DNA of 64,000 nt from Desulfovibrio sp. (GTDB taxonomy: Bacteria > Desulfobacterota > Desulfovibrionia > Desulfovibrionales > Desulfovibrionaceae), in assembly GCA_016218665.1 (NCBI GenBank), contig JACRDI010000004.1, positions 39,359 to 103,358 of the forward strand, given 5' to 3'. The notes below the pieces were generated by a model. It had not been told where the DNA came from. It saw only the letters and a program-made list of their open reading frames with translations, and made no database searches. This document shows positions 1 through 9,512 of the stretch, one piece after another. The first letter of the stretch is position 1. Each line of letters starts with the position of its first letter. Made by a program: the position numbers and the translations under genes.

Positions 1-1193
1 CCGCGCGGAGCCGTGGCCAAAAGCTGCATGACGCAGCCGCTGCACCCGGTGAGCACGTAGGCGGGCGTCACCTCCGGCGCGGCGGAAAAGCCCAGGGCCG
101 TGTCCAGCGACTCCCAGCAGGAGGCGCCCACGCGGGCGGAGAGCTCCGGCGCGGAGAGCTGCATGACGCCGCCGAAGCCGCAGCAGCCGCCCCCCGCCGG
201 CGTGCGCAGCCGCGGGCCCAGAAGCGAGGACAGCAGCCGGAAATCATGGTCCGCGGCCTCCGCGTGGCAGGGCCGGTGGTACCCGACTATTGCTGGCGCG
301 CCGCGCCCGGCCTTGGCCTTGGCGCCTTCCAGCAGCGCGGAGAGCGGCACGAGGGAGGCGGCCCAGGCCGCGGCCTCGGCTTCGTCGGCGAAGAGGCCGC
401 CGTCCGCGCCGGGCCCGGCGTAGTCCGCCAGGCCCTTGCGGCAGGTGGCGCAGTAGGTGGCGAGAAGCGGCCGCCCGGCCTCGCGCCAGGCCGCGATGTT
501 CTCCGCCCGCGCCTGCGCCTGCTCTTGCGGCAGTCCGGCCACGCCGAGGGTGCTGCCGCAGCAGGAGAAGCGCGGCTCGGCGAGGTGCGCGCCCAGGCCC
601 TTCAAGAGCAGCCGGGCGGTCTCGCCCCAGGCCGCGCGCGGCCCCCTGCCCACGCAGCCGTCGAACAGCGCCACGGGCCTGTCGCCGTATCGGGCGCGGA
701 AGGCCTGCACGGGAAATGCGGCGATGGCGAGCCAGGGCGCGAGGCCGTTTCCGGGCCGCAGCCCCTTGAGGCCCTTGAGGGCCAGGCCGAACTGCGCGGG
801 CACGAAGGTGTCCACAAAGGCCTGGGGAGCAAGGGCCGCGCCCTTGGCCGCCAGCGACCAGTAGGGCCCCAGGCGGGTGATCCACTGCTTCCACAGCCAT
901 TGGCGGAAATCAGGATGCGCGGCGCGCATGGCGGCCATGAGGGCGGGCACCTGGACGCCCTGGGGGCAGAGCTTCTCGCAGCGGCCGCAGGCCAGGCACA
1001 GCCCCGTGAGGGCGGCCACGTCCCCCTCGGCGAGCCTGGCCGCGTCGAATTTGCTCGGCCCCGCGAGCAGGGCCTTTGCCCGGGGGGAAAGCTCCTCCCG
1101 GCCGGTGGCCTCAAGCAGCGGGCAGCCCTCCAGGCAGCAGCCGCACAGCACGCACTCGCGCCGATCAGGGGAATCCGGGGGCACTTCTACCAC
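1..1193 (-). CDS. (Fe-S)-binding oxidase subunit, glycolate/D-lactate oxidase type (3' end outside window)
   Basis: Probable iron-sulfur electron-transfer subunit that takes electrons from the FAD subunit encoded just upstream. Two cysteine clusters (CVLCGCCLEGCP near residues 14-25 and CLACGRCEKLCP near residues 70-81) fit two 4Fe-4S clusters. Two CCG-type repeats follow (CCGSTLG and CCGFGG), as in GlcF, LutA and HdrD-like proteins. The GTG start overlaps the TAG stop of the FAD gene, so translation is probably coupled; a second GTG nine bases inside is possible. The reading frame is still open at base 1, so the C-terminus is missing. The 2-hydroxyacid substrate cannot be told from sequence. 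Confidence 0.85.
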   Translation of the reverse strand, partial: MVEVPPDSPDRRECVLCGCCLEGCPLLEATGREELSPRAKALLAGPSKFDAARLAEGDVAALTGLCLACGRCEKLCPQGVQVPALMAAMRAAHPDFRQWLWKQWITRLGPYWSLAAKGAALAPQAFVDTFVPAQFGLALKGLKGLRPGNGLAPWLAIAAFPVQAFRARYGDRPVALFDGCVGRGPRAAWGETARLLLKGLGAHLAEPRFSCCGSTLGVAGLPQEQAQARAENIAAWREAGRPLLATYCATCRKGLADYAGPGADGGLFADEAEAAAWAASLVPLSALLEGAKAKAGRGAPAIVGYHRPCHAEAADHDFRLLSSLLGPRLRTPAGGGCCGFGGVMQLSAPELSARVGASCWESLDTALGFSAAPEVTPAYVLTGCSGCVMQLLATAPR

Positions 1194-2608
1194 CCCTTGC
1201 CGGGATTGAGGATGCCGGAGGGATCGAAGACCCCCTTTATGCCCGCCATGAGGGCGCGCTCCTCCTCGCCCAGCTGCCAGGGCACGTAGGGCCCCTTGGT
1301 GATGCCCGTGCCGTGCTCGCCCGAGAGGGTGCCGCCCAGGCTCAGGGTCAGCCGGAACACGGCCTCCTTGCAGGCCTTGGCCCGGGCGCGCTGGTCCGCG
1401 TCGGCCGCGTCGTACACGATGTTCACGTGGATGTTGCCGTCGCCCAGGTGGCCGTAGCACACCACGTGTATGCCCTGCTCCGCGCCGATGGCCTGGAAGC
1501 CCTCCACGGCCTCCACGGTCCTGCCGCGCGGCACGGCCACGTCCTCGCCCAGCTTGTCCGGCCCGAGGCGGAACACCGCCGGGCTCACCAGCCGGCGCAG
1601 CTCCCACAGGGGCTCCTCCTCGGCCGGGCCAAGGCCCTTCAGCAGGCACAGGGGCGTGGAGCCGGCCAGGGCCCCCTCCACGCGCGAGAGCTCCGCCGCC
1701 AGGGCCGACCTGCTGCCGTCCACCTTGAGCACCAGCACGGCCTTTGTCGCGCCCTCCCCATCCGGGCTGGCCGGCCAGGGCACGTCCTTGATCTGGCCGA
1801 TGCCCCAGCAGGCCTTGGCGTCCAGGAACTCCATGGCCGTGGGCAGAATGCCCGCGCGGAACACCTCCCGGGCTCCTTCCAGCGCCTCCCCAAGCGAGCC
1901 GAAGGCCGCCAGCACCGTGGCCGAGCCCTCGGGCAGGGGCAGCAGCTTCAAGGTCAATTTCGTGAAAATGCCCAGGGTGCCGCAGGAGCCCACGAACAGC
2001 CGCGCCAGGTCGAGGCCCACCACGTTCTTGTGGGTGCGGCCGCCCGCGTTGACGATTTTACCGCCCGGCAGCACGGCCCGCACGCCCAGCACGTAATCGC
2101 GCGTGACACCGTACTTGACCGCGCGCATGCCGCCCGCGCAGGTGGCCACGTTGCCGCCCAGGGTCGATATCTTGAGGCTGGCCGGGTCCGGCGGGTAGAA
2201 GAGCTTCCGTTTCTGCACCAGGGCCTGGAACTGGGCGGTGACCACGCCGGGCTCCACCTCGGCGCAGAAGTCCTCGCTGTCCACGTCGAGCACCGTGTCC
2301 ATGAGCAGGCAGCTCACCACCACGCCGCCGAAGGCAGGCACCGCGCCGCCGCTCATGCCCGTGCCGCGCGCCCGTGGCACGATGGGCACGCCCTCGGCCT
2401 GGGCCCAGCGCAGAAGCTCCACCATCTGCTCTTCCGTCCGCGGCCGCACCACGGCCCAGGGCATCCCCGCGCGCCGGCTGGAATCCGCGCCGTACACGGC
2501 CATCTCCGCCGGGGCCACGGTCAGCCCCTCGCCGGGGAAGAGGCCTTCGAGGAAGCGCAGGTGCGCGGGGGTGAGGCCCGAAACGAGGGAGGTGGCGAGC
2601 TGTGTCAT
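1187..2608 (-). CDS. FAD-binding 2-hydroxyacid oxidase/dehydrogenase (GlcD/Dld type)
   Basis: Flavoprotein of about 473 residues, the usual length for GlcD or D-lactate dehydrogenase. The N-terminal half is a PCMH-type FAD domain (AVVRPRTEEQMVELL, then VPRARGTGMSGGAVP). The C-terminal half has the FAD-oxidase signature YGHLGDGNIHVNI and SGEHGTG. It should oxidise glycolate, D-lactate or a related acid and pass electrons to the overlapping Fe-S gene. I chose the ATG giving MTQLATSL; an in-frame start about 19 codons upstream exists, and neither has a strong ribosome binding site. A hydroxypyruvate reductase and a glycerate 2-kinase elsewhere in the window would fit glycolate/glycerate metabolism, but D-lactate is equally likely in this type of organism. 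Confidence 0.88.
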   Translation of the reverse strand: MTQLATSLVSGLTPAHLRFLEGLFPGEGLTVAPAEMAVYGADSSRRAGMPWAVVRPRTEEQMVELLRWAQAEGVPIVPRARGTGMSGGAVPAFGGVVVSCLLMDTVLDVDSEDFCAEVEPGVVTAQFQALVQKRKLFYPPDPASLKISTLGGNVATCAGGMRAVKYGVTRDYVLGVRAVLPGGKIVNAGGRTHKNVVGLDLARLFVGSCGTLGIFTKLTLKLLPLPEGSATVLAAFGSLGEALEGAREVFRAGILPTAMEFLDAKACWGIGQIKDVPWPASPDGEGATKAVLVLKVDGSRSALAAELSRVEGALAGSTPLCLLKGLGPAEEEPLWELRRLVSPAVFRLGPDKLGEDVAVPRGRTVEAVEGFQAIGAEQGIHVVCYGHLGDGNIHVNIVYDAADADQRARAKACKEAVFRLTLSLGGTLSGEHGTGITKGPYVPWQLGEEERALMAGIKGVFDPSGILNPGKGW

Positions 2609-2650
2609 GGCATGCGTCCGAGGATGCTTGTAGCCTTTGCGGTGCGGGTT

Positions 2651-2753
2651 AGGGCTGCTTCTCAAAAGATGGACTTTGTTCTCTGGCGAGGAAAGAGCCG
2701 GTTCGGGGCCAGGGATAGTACTTTTATGGCACAGCCCTGGACCAGAACCGGCT
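2651..2753. repeat. MITE-like element with nested hairpin
   Basis: The 190-base gap between smpB and the FAD oxidase holds 18-base imperfect terminal inverted repeats (13/18 match) at 2651-2668 and 2721-2738, both starting AGGGCTG and ending AAAAG. Overlapping the right part is a nested hairpin: AGCCGGTTC (2696-2704) pairs with GAACCGGCT (2745-2753), and CCAGGG (2709-2714) with CCCTGG (2735-2740), separated by equal 4-base internal loops. There is no coding frame. It could be an insertion-sequence remnant or an RNA processing or termination structure for smpB. Confidence 0.4.
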
Positions 2754-2798
2754 CATGACGATGTCCAGGGGGCAAAAGACGCTTTTTAGAAAAAGCCC

Positions 2799-3275
2799 CT
2801 AGCGTTTCATGTCCGCCAGCTGCCGCTGCGTGTCGCGGTCCAGGTCGCGGGCCTTGAGGTCGTCGCGGCGGTCGTGGACGTTCTTGCCCTTGCCCAGGGC
2901 GATTTCGAGCTTCACGCGGCCGTTCTTGAAGTACAGCCGCACCGGAACCACGGTGAGGCCCTTTTGCGCGGCCGAGGCCTGCAGCTTGTCGATCTCGCGG
3001 TGGTGCAAGAGCAGCTTGCGCTCGCGCGTGGGCTCATGGGGATCCATGCCGGCGTTGGCGTAGGGCGCTATGTGCACCCCCGTGAGCCAGGCCTCGTGAT
3101 TCTGGAAGCGCACGTAGCCGTCCATGAAGTTCACGCGGCCCTCGCGCAGGCTCTTGAGCTCCGAGCCCATGAGCACGAGGCCGGCCTCCAGCACGTCGAT
3201 GAATTCGTACAGACGCCGCGCGTTCTTGTTGGTGGCGATGAGCTTCTCGCCCGCGTGGCGATTGGGATTGGACAT
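2799..3275 (-). CDS. smpB: SsrA-binding protein SmpB
   Basis: SmpB binds tmRNA and brings it to stalled ribosomes for trans-translation. The 158-residue protein has the family length. It keeps the beta-barrel core ([20 protein letters not shown], then VNFMDGYV) and the C-terminal tail [17 protein letters not shown] that enters the mRNA channel. The start lies 5 bases past the ptsI stop, so it is the last gene of a long minus-strand operon. Just after the stop a short hairpin (2781-2796) followed by a few T residues could be a weak terminator. No tmRNA gene was seen here. Confidence 0.96.
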   Translation of the reverse strand: MSNPNRHAGEKLIATNKNARRLYEFIDVLEAGLVLMGSELKSLREGRVNFMDGYVRFQNHEAWLTGVHIAPYANAGMDPHEPTRERKLLLHHREIDKLQASAAQKGLTVVPVRLYFKNGRVKLEIALGKGKNVHDRRDDLKARDLDRDTQRQLADMKR

Positions 3276-3280
3276 GGGAG

Positions 3281-5065
3281 TTAACCGCCGAGGTCGTCGT
3301 TATCCAGGAGGGAAGCGAAGAAGTTAAGTTCTTCAGGGTACTTGTGGAAAATCGTGTCGCGCACCAGGCGGTTGATCTTGCCCACGGTGCGGCAGGCCAG
3401 CACATCGCGCAAGAGCGCCTTGCACTCGCCCATGCGCGCCTGGCGGATGATGCGCTTGATGCCCGGAATGGCCTGTGGCGACAGGGAGATGCAGTCGATC
3501 TGCATGCCCATGAGGATGGGCACGCAAAACGGGTCGCTGGCCACCTCGCCGCAGAGGCTGGCCTCGATGCCGGCCTGGTGCGCGGCGTCCACCACGTGCT
3601 TGATGCTGCGCAGCACCGCCGGGTGCAGGGGCTGGTACAGGTAGCTCACATGCGCGTTGGTGCGGTCGATGCCCAGGCTGTACTGGATGAGGTCGTTGGT
3701 GCCGATGCTGAAGAAGTCCACTTCCTCGGCCAGCATGGAGGCCATCATCACCGCGGCCGGCAGCTCGATCATGATGCCCACGGGCATGTCCGGGTTGAAG
3801 CGGCGGCCCTCGGCGCGCAGCTCCTCCTGGGCCTCCCTGAGCTTGGCCTTGGCCCGGCGCACCTCCCGCAGGCCGGAGATCATGGGGAACATGATGCTCA
3901 CGTTGCCGTAGGCGGAGGCGCGGGCGATGGCCTTGAGCTGGGTCTTGAACAGCTCCGGGTGCTGCATGCAGAAGCGGATGGCCCGCAGGCCCATGGCCGG
4001 GTTGGCCTCGTCCAGCGCGCCGAAGCTGGTGATGAACTTGTCCGCGCCCAGGTCGAGGGTGCGGAAGATGACCTTGCGCGGGCTCATGATGGCCGCGAGG
4101 TCGGAATACTTGTCCGCCAGCTCGTCCTCGCCGGGCAGGTCCAGGCGGTTCAGGTAGCTGTATTCCGTGCGGTACAGGCCGATGCCCTCGCCGCCGTTGT
4201 CCAGCACGGCCGCCACTTCCTCGATGAGCTCGATGTTGGCCAGCACCTGCACGCGGTAGCCGTCGATGGTCTCCGCCGGGAGCTGGCAGCCGCGGTAGAT
4301 GCGGCGCTGGTAGTCCTCGAACTGGTCGGCCAGTTCGTTGAACTCGGCCAGCTCGTCCTCGTCGGGGTCCACCAGCACGCGGCCGCCCACGCCGTCGATG
4401 ATGACCAGGTCGCCGTCGCTGACCAGCTCCTCCAGCTCGCCCGCGCCCACCAGGGCCGGAATGCCCAGGGTGCGCGCCATGATGCCGGTGTGCGAGGTCT
4501 TGCCGCCCTGGGCCGTGGCGAAGCCCATGATCTTGCCAACCTCAAGCATCACCGTGTCGGCCGGGGTCAGGTCGTGGGCCATGATGATGACCCGGCCCTC
4601 GACCGCCAGCTCCGAGCGCACGGCGCCGATCAGGCGCGACATGACCCGGTCGCCCATGACGCGCACGTCCTGCAGGCGCTCGCGGATGTAGAGGTCGTCG
4701 AGCTGGCCGAAGGCCTGCTCCAGCTCGGCCACGGCCTTCTCCAGCGCCCACTCGGCGTTGACGCCAAGCTCGCGGATGTGCCTGGCCGCGGCCCCGCAGA
4801 GCTTGGGATCCTTCAGGATCATCAGGTGCGATTCGAGGATGTGCCGGTGCTCGGAAAGTTCGGCCGGAATGCGGTCGCGGGCGTTGGCGAGGTCGGCCTC
4901 CACGCCAGCGAAGGCGGCGCGCAGGCGCGCCTCCTCGGCATCCACCAGACCGGGGGCGATGGACTGCCTGGGCACCTCCGCGTGGTGCCTGCGGTTGACG
5001 AACACGGCCTTGCCGATGGCGAAGCCCGTGGACACCGAAATGCCGCGAACAATGGCTCTGGCCAC
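3281..5065 (-). CDS. ptsI: PTS enzyme I (phosphoenolpyruvate-protein phosphotransferase)
   Basis: Cytoplasmic enzyme that takes phosphate from PEP on an active-site histidine and passes it to HPr. At 594 residues it is full length. The phosphohistidine is H192 in [12 protein letters not shown]. The PEP-binding barrel has GIGLYRTEY, the MIELPAAV segment and the C-terminal cysteine motif [10 protein letters not shown]. The GTG start shares one base with the HPr stop codon (TAGTG), so HPr and EI are translationally coupled. The upstream EIID gene completes a small PTS cluster, but no EIIA, EIIB or EIIC is here, so the transported or sensed sugar is unknown. Confidence 0.96.
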   Translation of the reverse strand: MARAIVRGISVSTGFAIGKAVFVNRRHHAEVPRQSIAPGLVDAEEARLRAAFAGVEADLANARDRIPAELSEHRHILESHLMILKDPKLCGAAARHIRELGVNAEWALEKAVAELEQAFGQLDDLYIRERLQDVRVMGDRVMSRLIGAVRSELAVEGRVIIMAHDLTPADTVMLEVGKIMGFATAQGGKTSHTGIMARTLGIPALVGAGELEELVSDGDLVIIDGVGGRVLVDPDEDELAEFNELADQFEDYQRRIYRGCQLPAETIDGYRVQVLANIELIEEVAAVLDNGGEGIGLYRTEYSYLNRLDLPGEDELADKYSDLAAIMSPRKVIFRTLDLGADKFITSFGALDEANPAMGLRAIRFCMQHPELFKTQLKAIARASAYGNVSIMFPMISGLREVRRAKAKLREAQEELRAEGRRFNPDMPVGIMIELPAAVMMASMLAEEVDFFSIGTNDLIQYSLGIDRTNAHVSYLYQPLHPAVLRSIKHVVDAAHQAGIEASLCGEVASDPFCVPILMGMQIDCISLSPQAIPGIKRIIRQARMGECKALLRDVLACRTVGKINRLVRDTIFHKYPEELNFFASLLDNDDLGG

Positions 5066-5388
5066 TATTTCTCCCCGAATCTGGAGGCGAACAGTTGCGC
5101 TATCTTCTCCACCGCGGCCTCGGCGTCGCCGCCGCTGGCGCGGATCTCAATGCTGCTGCCCGGACCGGCGGCCAGGGTCAGCACATCGAGGATGCTCTTG
5201 GCGTCCACGGTCTGCCCGGCCCCGCTCAGGCTGATGCTGGCGGCAAAGGCCTGGGCCTCCCGGGCGATCTGGCTTGCCGGCCTTGCGTGCAGCCCGAGCT
5301 GGTTGGCCACCAGCACCTGCCGCACGCATTCGTCCGCTGGGGCGGCCTCGCAATCCGTGGTTTCGCTCGTTTCGGTCATGGTCTCCAA
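5065..5388 (-). CDS. ptsH: PTS phosphocarrier protein HPr
   Basis: Small phosphocarrier between enzyme I and the EII proteins. The active-site histidine is H34 in LGLHARPAS. The regulatory-serine region is AKSILDVL (S65), so the residue used by HPr kinase in other groups is present. The 107-residue protein carries about 19 extra acidic residues before the HPr domain; a second ATG three codons in is an alternative start. It overlaps ptsI by one base and follows the EIID gene by 27 bases. Confidence 0.93.
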   Translation of the reverse strand: METMTETSETTDCEAAPADECVRQVLVANQLGLHARPASQIAREAQAFAASISLSGAGQTVDAKSILDVLTLAAGPGSSIEIRASGGDAEAAVEKIAQLFASRFGEK

Positions 5389-5415
5389 CCGCTGTCTATT
5401 TCGTCATGCGCACGC

Positions 5416-6219
5416 CTAGGGCATGCCCAGGGGCGGCAGCCCCGCCGATATGAGGGCCACGCGCTGCACCAGCCAGGGAACCGCCACCAGGGCGGCCAGC
5501 ACGGCCCCGGCCAGCACCCATCGGGGCAGCACGGGCCGTATGGAAAGCACCCCGGCCAGGGCGAAGGCGCCCATGCCCCAGCCCCACGTCGCCCAGTCCC
5601 CAGCGGGGAAGAGCAGCGCCCAGAGCAACAGCAAAAGCGCCGCGTTCACAAACTTTATGCGCCGGCCCCAGTTGATGAGGTCCCAGCGCTTGAGGGCGGA
5701 CAGGAAGCTGAAGCCCCTGCGGATGCCCCCAAGAAAAGTGTACACGCGGAAGCCCTGCAATCCAAGAAAAAAGAAAAGCCCGATGCAGAACGGTAATATG
5801 CGCTGTCCGATAAGCAGCAGGCACGAGGTCAAAAGCGCCCAGAAGATGAGCAGGCTGCCCGCGAACACCGAGTCGCCGATGGCCGAAAGCGTGTAGCTGG
5901 TGGTGTTCTTGACCTTCTCCAGGGCCTCCGGCGGCAGCCTGCGGCCGGCGATGTCGGCCTCCACCGCCAGGAAGATGCCCACCAGGCAGGGCACCCAGAA
6001 GGGGTGCGAGCTGAAGTGCTTGGCGTAGCGCTTGAGGGCCTGCTCCCGCGCCTTGGGCTCCCTGTGGATGATCCACAGCCCCGGCTGCATGGCGTACAAG
6101 AGGCCCACGCTCATGAGGCCGCGCGGGTTCATGGACGCGCCCACCAGATAGGTGCGCAAAAAGCACTTGAGGTACGCCTTGCCGCGCTCGCTCCAGAACC
6201 GTTCGCGCAGGCCGGGCAT
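5416..6219 (-). CDS. PTS mannose/fructose/sorbose-family EIID component
   Basis: Integral membrane subunit of a mannose-class PTS permease. The signature NPRGLMSVGLLYAM and the following PGLWIIHR region are typical of EIID. Residues about 150-265 carry several hydrophobic segments, and the 267-residue length fits. It starts 2 bases after the bioB stop and is followed by ptsH and ptsI. An EIID normally works with EIIC and the EIIAB phosphocarriers; none is adjacent, so they must lie elsewhere or the protein has a reduced or regulatory role. Confidence 0.87.
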   Translation of the reverse strand: MPGLRERFWSERGKAYLKCFLRTYLVGASMNPRGLMSVGLLYAMQPGLWIIHREPKAREQALKRYAKHFSSHPFWVPCLVGIFLAVEADIAGRRLPPEALEKVKNTTSYTLSAIGDSVFAGSLLIFWALLTSCLLLIGQRILPFCIGLFFFLGLQGFRVYTFLGGIRRGFSFLSALKRWDLINWGRRIKFVNAALLLLLWALLFPAGDWATWGWGMGAFALAGVLSIRPVLPRWVLAGAVLAALVAVPWLVQRVALISAGLPPLGMP

Positions 6220-6221
6220 GG

Positions 6222-7253
6222 CTAGAGCTCCCCTTCCGCCACGCGCAGGCCGAGGGAGCGCGCCAGCTCAAGGTCGGCCTCGGGCGGGGTGCCGGCAATG
6301 GTCAAATAGTCGCCGACCATCATCCCGCTGGCGCCGGAGGCGAACAGTTCGCGCTGGGCTTCGCCGCCGGCGGGCCCGAAGACCAGCCCCCGGCCGCCGC
6401 ACACGCGCAGCTGCGCGGAAGGCAGCATGAGCCGGTAGAGCGCCAGGATGAGCAGGGCCTCCCGCGCGGAGAGCACGGGCCGCCCCTCCATGCGCGTGCC
6501 GGCGATGGGCACCAGGACATTCATGGGCACGTTTCGCACGCCCAGCTCCCGCAGGGTCTGGGCCAGCTCGGCCCGCTGCGCCCAGCTCTCCCCCAGGCCG
6601 AAGATGCCGCCGGAGCACACGAAGCAACCCTCGGCCAGCGCCAGGCGCACGGCCTCCACGTCGTCCTCGTAGTCGTGGGTGGTGCAGATCCGCGGGAAGA
6701 AGCTGCGCGCCACCTCAAGGTTGTGGTGCACGCCGGAGAGCCCGGCGTCCTTCAGCTTCCGCAGGCGCTCGCGCGTCAGCACGCCCACGGACACGTCGGC
6801 AGCCAACCCTTCGGCGCGCACAAGGGCCACGGCCCGGCAGAGCTTCTCGAACTCGGCTTGCGTCGGGGCCAGGCCGCTGGCCACGATGCCGAAGCGCGAG
6901 GCCCCGCGCGCCTTCATGGCGCGGGCCGCGCGGGCGATGTCCTCCGGCTCCAGGAAGGGGTGGCGGGGGCTGTCGGTCTTGTGCCGGCTGGACTGGGCGC
7001 AGAAGGCGCAGTCCTCGGTGCAGGCCCCGCTCTTGGCGTTGATGATGGCGCAGAGGTGCAGTTCGTCGCGCAGGTGCTTCGTCCGCACGGCCCGTGCGCC
7101 GTCCAGCAGGCGACGCGCATCCTCGTCCGGCCCGGCCGCGCAGCAGGCCAGCACGGCGTCCAGGGCCGCCGCGTCCAGGGCGCGGTCCTCCAGGGCCAGG
7201 GCAACGGCCCGGTCCAGGGGGCTCTGCGGGGAATCAGCGCTTGAGCAGGTCAT
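6222..7253 (-). CDS. bioB: Biotin synthase
   Basis: Radical-SAM enzyme that inserts sulfur into dethiobiotin. The CxxxCxxC motif is CTEDCAFC (about residues 78-85). The later family motifs are FGIVASG, HHNLEVARSFFP, CSGGIFGLGE and NVPMNVLVPI. Two ATGs lie six bases apart; I chose the inner one because GAAGG sits at proper spacing before it, while it directly abuts the outer one. The start overlaps the end of rsmI by about 20 bases. No other biotin genes are adjacent, so it is an isolated bioB inside a housekeeping operon. Confidence 0.93.
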   Translation of the reverse strand: MTCSSADSPQSPLDRAVALALEDRALDAAALDAVLACCAAGPDEDARRLLDGARAVRTKHLRDELHLCAIINAKSGACTEDCAFCAQSSRHKTDSPRHPFLEPEDIARAARAMKARGASRFGIVASGLAPTQAEFEKLCRAVALVRAEGLAADVSVGVLTRERLRKLKDAGLSGVHHNLEVARSFFPRICTTHDYEDDVEAVRLALAEGCFVCSGGIFGLGESWAQRAELAQTLRELGVRNVPMNVLVPIAGTRMEGRPVLSAREALLILALYRLMLPSAQLRVCGGRGLVFGPAGGEAQRELFASGASGMMVGDYLTIAGTPPEADLELARSLGLRVAEGEL

Positions 7254-8145
7254 ACACATCCTTCACTGTGAGTCCGGGCACCGTCCCGGCCAGGCGCTCC
7301 GCCACGCGGCGGGCCACCTCGCGGGGCTTGCCGCCCCTGGTCTTTTCCTCGGCCAGGACGGCGTCCAGCAGGGCTCCGGGGTCGGCGTCCGCGCCCGCGG
7401 TCCCCCGCGCTCCCTGGCCCAGGGCCTCCGGGCCGATGACCACCGTGACCTCGCCCAGCACGTCCAGGGGGGCGGCGGCCAGCGCGCCCAGCCTGCCCAG
7501 GATAAATTCCTCGTATTGTTTGGTCAATTCCCGGCACACGGCGAACTCCCGGTCCCCCAGCACGCCCGCGGCCAGGGCCAGGGTCTCGGCCAGGCGGTCC
7601 TTGCGCTCGAAGAAGACCAGGCTGGCCCCGGTGGCGGCGTGGCGGGCCAGCAGCTTCTGGGCCTGGCCCTTCTGCCGGGGCAGGAAGCCCAGGAAAGTGA
7701 AGGGGGCCGGGGGCAGCCCGCTGGCCGAAAGCGCCACGGCCGGGGCGAAGGGTCCGGGAAGCGACGTGACCGGCAGCCCGGCCTGCCGGCAGGCGCGCAC
7801 CAGCCGGTAGCCGGGGTCGGAGAGCACCGGGGTGCCCGCGTCGCTGATGAGGGCCACGGACTCTCCGGCCTGGATCAGCTCCATGACCTGCGGGATGCGC
7901 CCGGCCTCGTTGTGCTCGTGCAGGCTCAGGAAGCCCTTGCGGCCCTCGGCGCGCTCCAGGCCCTGGCGCCTGAAAAACAGCCCGGCCCGGCGCGTGTCCT
8001 CGGCCATGACCACATGGGCCCGGCACAGGGCGTCCGCCGCGCGCGGGGAAAGATCGCCCGCGTTGCCGATGGGCGTGGCCACCAGGTACAGGCCCGGAGC
8101 CAGCGGCGAAGGTCCGCCGGAAGACGCCTCTGCGGGTCCGGCCAT
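7234..8145 (-). CDS. rsmI: 16S rRNA (cytidine-1402-2'-O)-methyltransferase
   Basis: Tetrapyrrole-methylase-fold enzyme that 2'-O-methylates C1402 in the ribosomal decoding centre. The N-terminus LYLVATPIGNAGDLSPRA and VMAEDTRR, then SLHEHNE, ISDAGTPVLSDPG and FLGFLPR, are all diagnostic. About 303 residues, normal length. The ATG I chose lies 2 bases after the stop of the HD-domain gene; open frame extends upstream but only into that gene. The C-terminus LTVKDVYDLL is typical. Confidence 0.95.
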   Translation of the reverse strand: MAGPAEASSGGPSPLAPGLYLVATPIGNAGDLSPRAADALCRAHVVMAEDTRRAGLFFRRQGLERAEGRKGFLSLHEHNEAGRIPQVMELIQAGESVALISDAGTPVLSDPGYRLVRACRQAGLPVTSLPGPFAPAVALSASGLPPAPFTFLGFLPRQKGQAQKLLARHAATGASLVFFERKDRLAETLALAAGVLGDREFAVCRELTKQYEEFILGRLGALAAAPLDVLGEVTVVIGPEALGQGARGTAGADADPGALLDAVLAEEKTRGGKPREVARRVAERLAGTVPGLTVKDVYDLLKR

Positions 8146-8147
8146 GG

Positions 8148-9404
8148 CTAGTCGAAGTCCGCCAGGAGCGCGCCCACCTGGATGCCCATGACCTCCGGCC
8201 GATGCTCGTACATCTGCCGGATGCGCCAGCGGGCCTGGTGCAGCTGCTCGTTGTTGATGCCGTTGCGGAGCGCGGTGTCGGCCTCGATGAAGGCGGCCAG
8301 GCGGTCGCACATCTTCAGGAGCGGGCCGTCCTTGGGGTCCAGCTCGTCCAGGTTCTTGGGCCCGCGCAGGTCGGCCTCGGTGACGTGGCGCACCTCAAGG
8401 CCTTCGGGCCCTTCCTCGCGCACGGTGGCGATGAACTCCGAGCCCACGTCGAGCCCCAGCAGGTAGCCCAGGCGCTCGGCCAGGTCGCCGCAGCCGCCGC
8501 TTTTCAGCGGCCCGACGATCCTGCGCTCCAGCTCCTGGTTCTCGTACTGCTTGATGAGCTCGCCGATGGAGGCGTCGGCGCTCTTCACCGGGGAGATGAT
8601 GTCGCGGGTGAGGAGTTCCGGCAGGTCGTGGAACAGGCCGGTGAAGAAGTTGTTCTGCCGCCGGGCCTGGCAGGCGCCCGCCTCCACGCTGAAGAACCAG
8701 GAGTAGGCGGCCACCAGGAACATGTGGCCCAGCACCGTGGTCTCGGGCACACGCGGCGTCTGCGACCAGCGCTTCTGGAAGCGCAGCTGGCCCGCGCGCG
8801 CGGCGAAACGGCTGAATTCGTTGTCCGCCGCGAGCAGCTCCGCCACGCCGGGGATGTCCGACAGGCCGGCGAGGCGCGAGCGGAAGCTCTCCTCGATGTC
8901 CCCCATCTCCTCGTCGTGCGGGTTCATGGGCTTGAGCAGCCGAAACTCGGAGTAGGAGGCGTACAGGTGCGCGGCCATGAGGATGCGCCGGGCCGGGGTC
9001 TTCTCCTCCGGCTCCATGAGGGCGGCGGTCATGCGCTCCCAGAACTCCTGCCCCAGGGGGGCCAGCCGGGGTTTGAGCTGCGGCAGCACCCACTGGGTCA
9101 GCTTCTGGTAGTCCTCGCGGTTGGCCTTGATCTTGTAGAACACCGGCGGCTTGATGTCGGTGATGACCAGGCGGTAGAAATAGTCGAAGAGCCCGCCCTC
9201 GATGACCTCCTCGGCCAGGGCGCGGCGTTCGGCGTCGGCCATGCCCGCGCCCGCGCGCAGCAGCAGCATCCAGGCCACGATCATCTTGTGGGCCTGCTTG
9301 TCCACCTCCATGAGCTCCATGGGGCGCAGGCGGTCGTTCCAGCGCTTCATGAACGCGCCGGAGAACACCAGCTGCAAGAGGCTCTTGCGGATCACCGTCG
9401 ACAT
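8148..9404 (-). CDS. HD-domain phosphohydrolase-like protein
   Basis: Cytoplasmic protein of 418 residues with a C-terminal HD metal-binding region (TTVLGHMFLVAAYSW, then FFTGLFHDLPELLTRD) resembling YfbR/HDDC2-type nucleotidases. The H...HD...D ligands are visible around residues 225-330. The N-terminal 150 residues match nothing I recognise. The start has a clear GGAGG ribosome binding site. It is the first gene of a tight minus-strand operon running into rsmI, bioB, EIID, ptsH, ptsI and smpB. Substrate unknown. Confidence 0.75.
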   Translation of the reverse strand: MSTVIRKSLLQLVFSGAFMKRWNDRLRPMELMEVDKQAHKMIVAWMLLLRAGAGMADAERRALAEEVIEGGLFDYFYRLVITDIKPPVFYKIKANREDYQKLTQWVLPQLKPRLAPLGQEFWERMTAALMEPEEKTPARRILMAAHLYASYSEFRLLKPMNPHDEEMGDIEESFRSRLAGLSDIPGVAELLAADNEFSRFAARAGQLRFQKRWSQTPRVPETTVLGHMFLVAAYSWFFSVEAGACQARRQNNFFTGLFHDLPELLTRDIISPVKSADASIGELIKQYENQELERRIVGPLKSGGCGDLAERLGYLLGLDVGSEFIATVREEGPEGLEVRHVTEADLRGPKNLDELDPKDGPLLKMCDRLAAFIEADTALRNGINNEQLHQARWRIRQMYEHRPEVMGIQVGALLADFD

Positions 9405-9512
9405 CAGTTCGCCTCCAGGAAGAGCATGTGGGCTAACCCTACCCCGCCTGCCCGGCCCACCGCAAGGGGCCCCGGCCCGGAACGCGGAACAGGCGGACGG
9501 GCCGCGAAGGGC

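Noticed and set aside
2781..2796. Terminator directly after smpB
   Set aside because: Six-bp A/T-rich stem with a weak T tract; too weak to call with confidence.
3344..5419. Long open frame on the plus strand (about 690 codons) opposite ptsI
   Set aside because: It is antisense to ptsI and ptsH, is rich in His/Ala/Val/Gly from codon mirroring and has no recognisable domain. Very high GC content leaves such shadows open.
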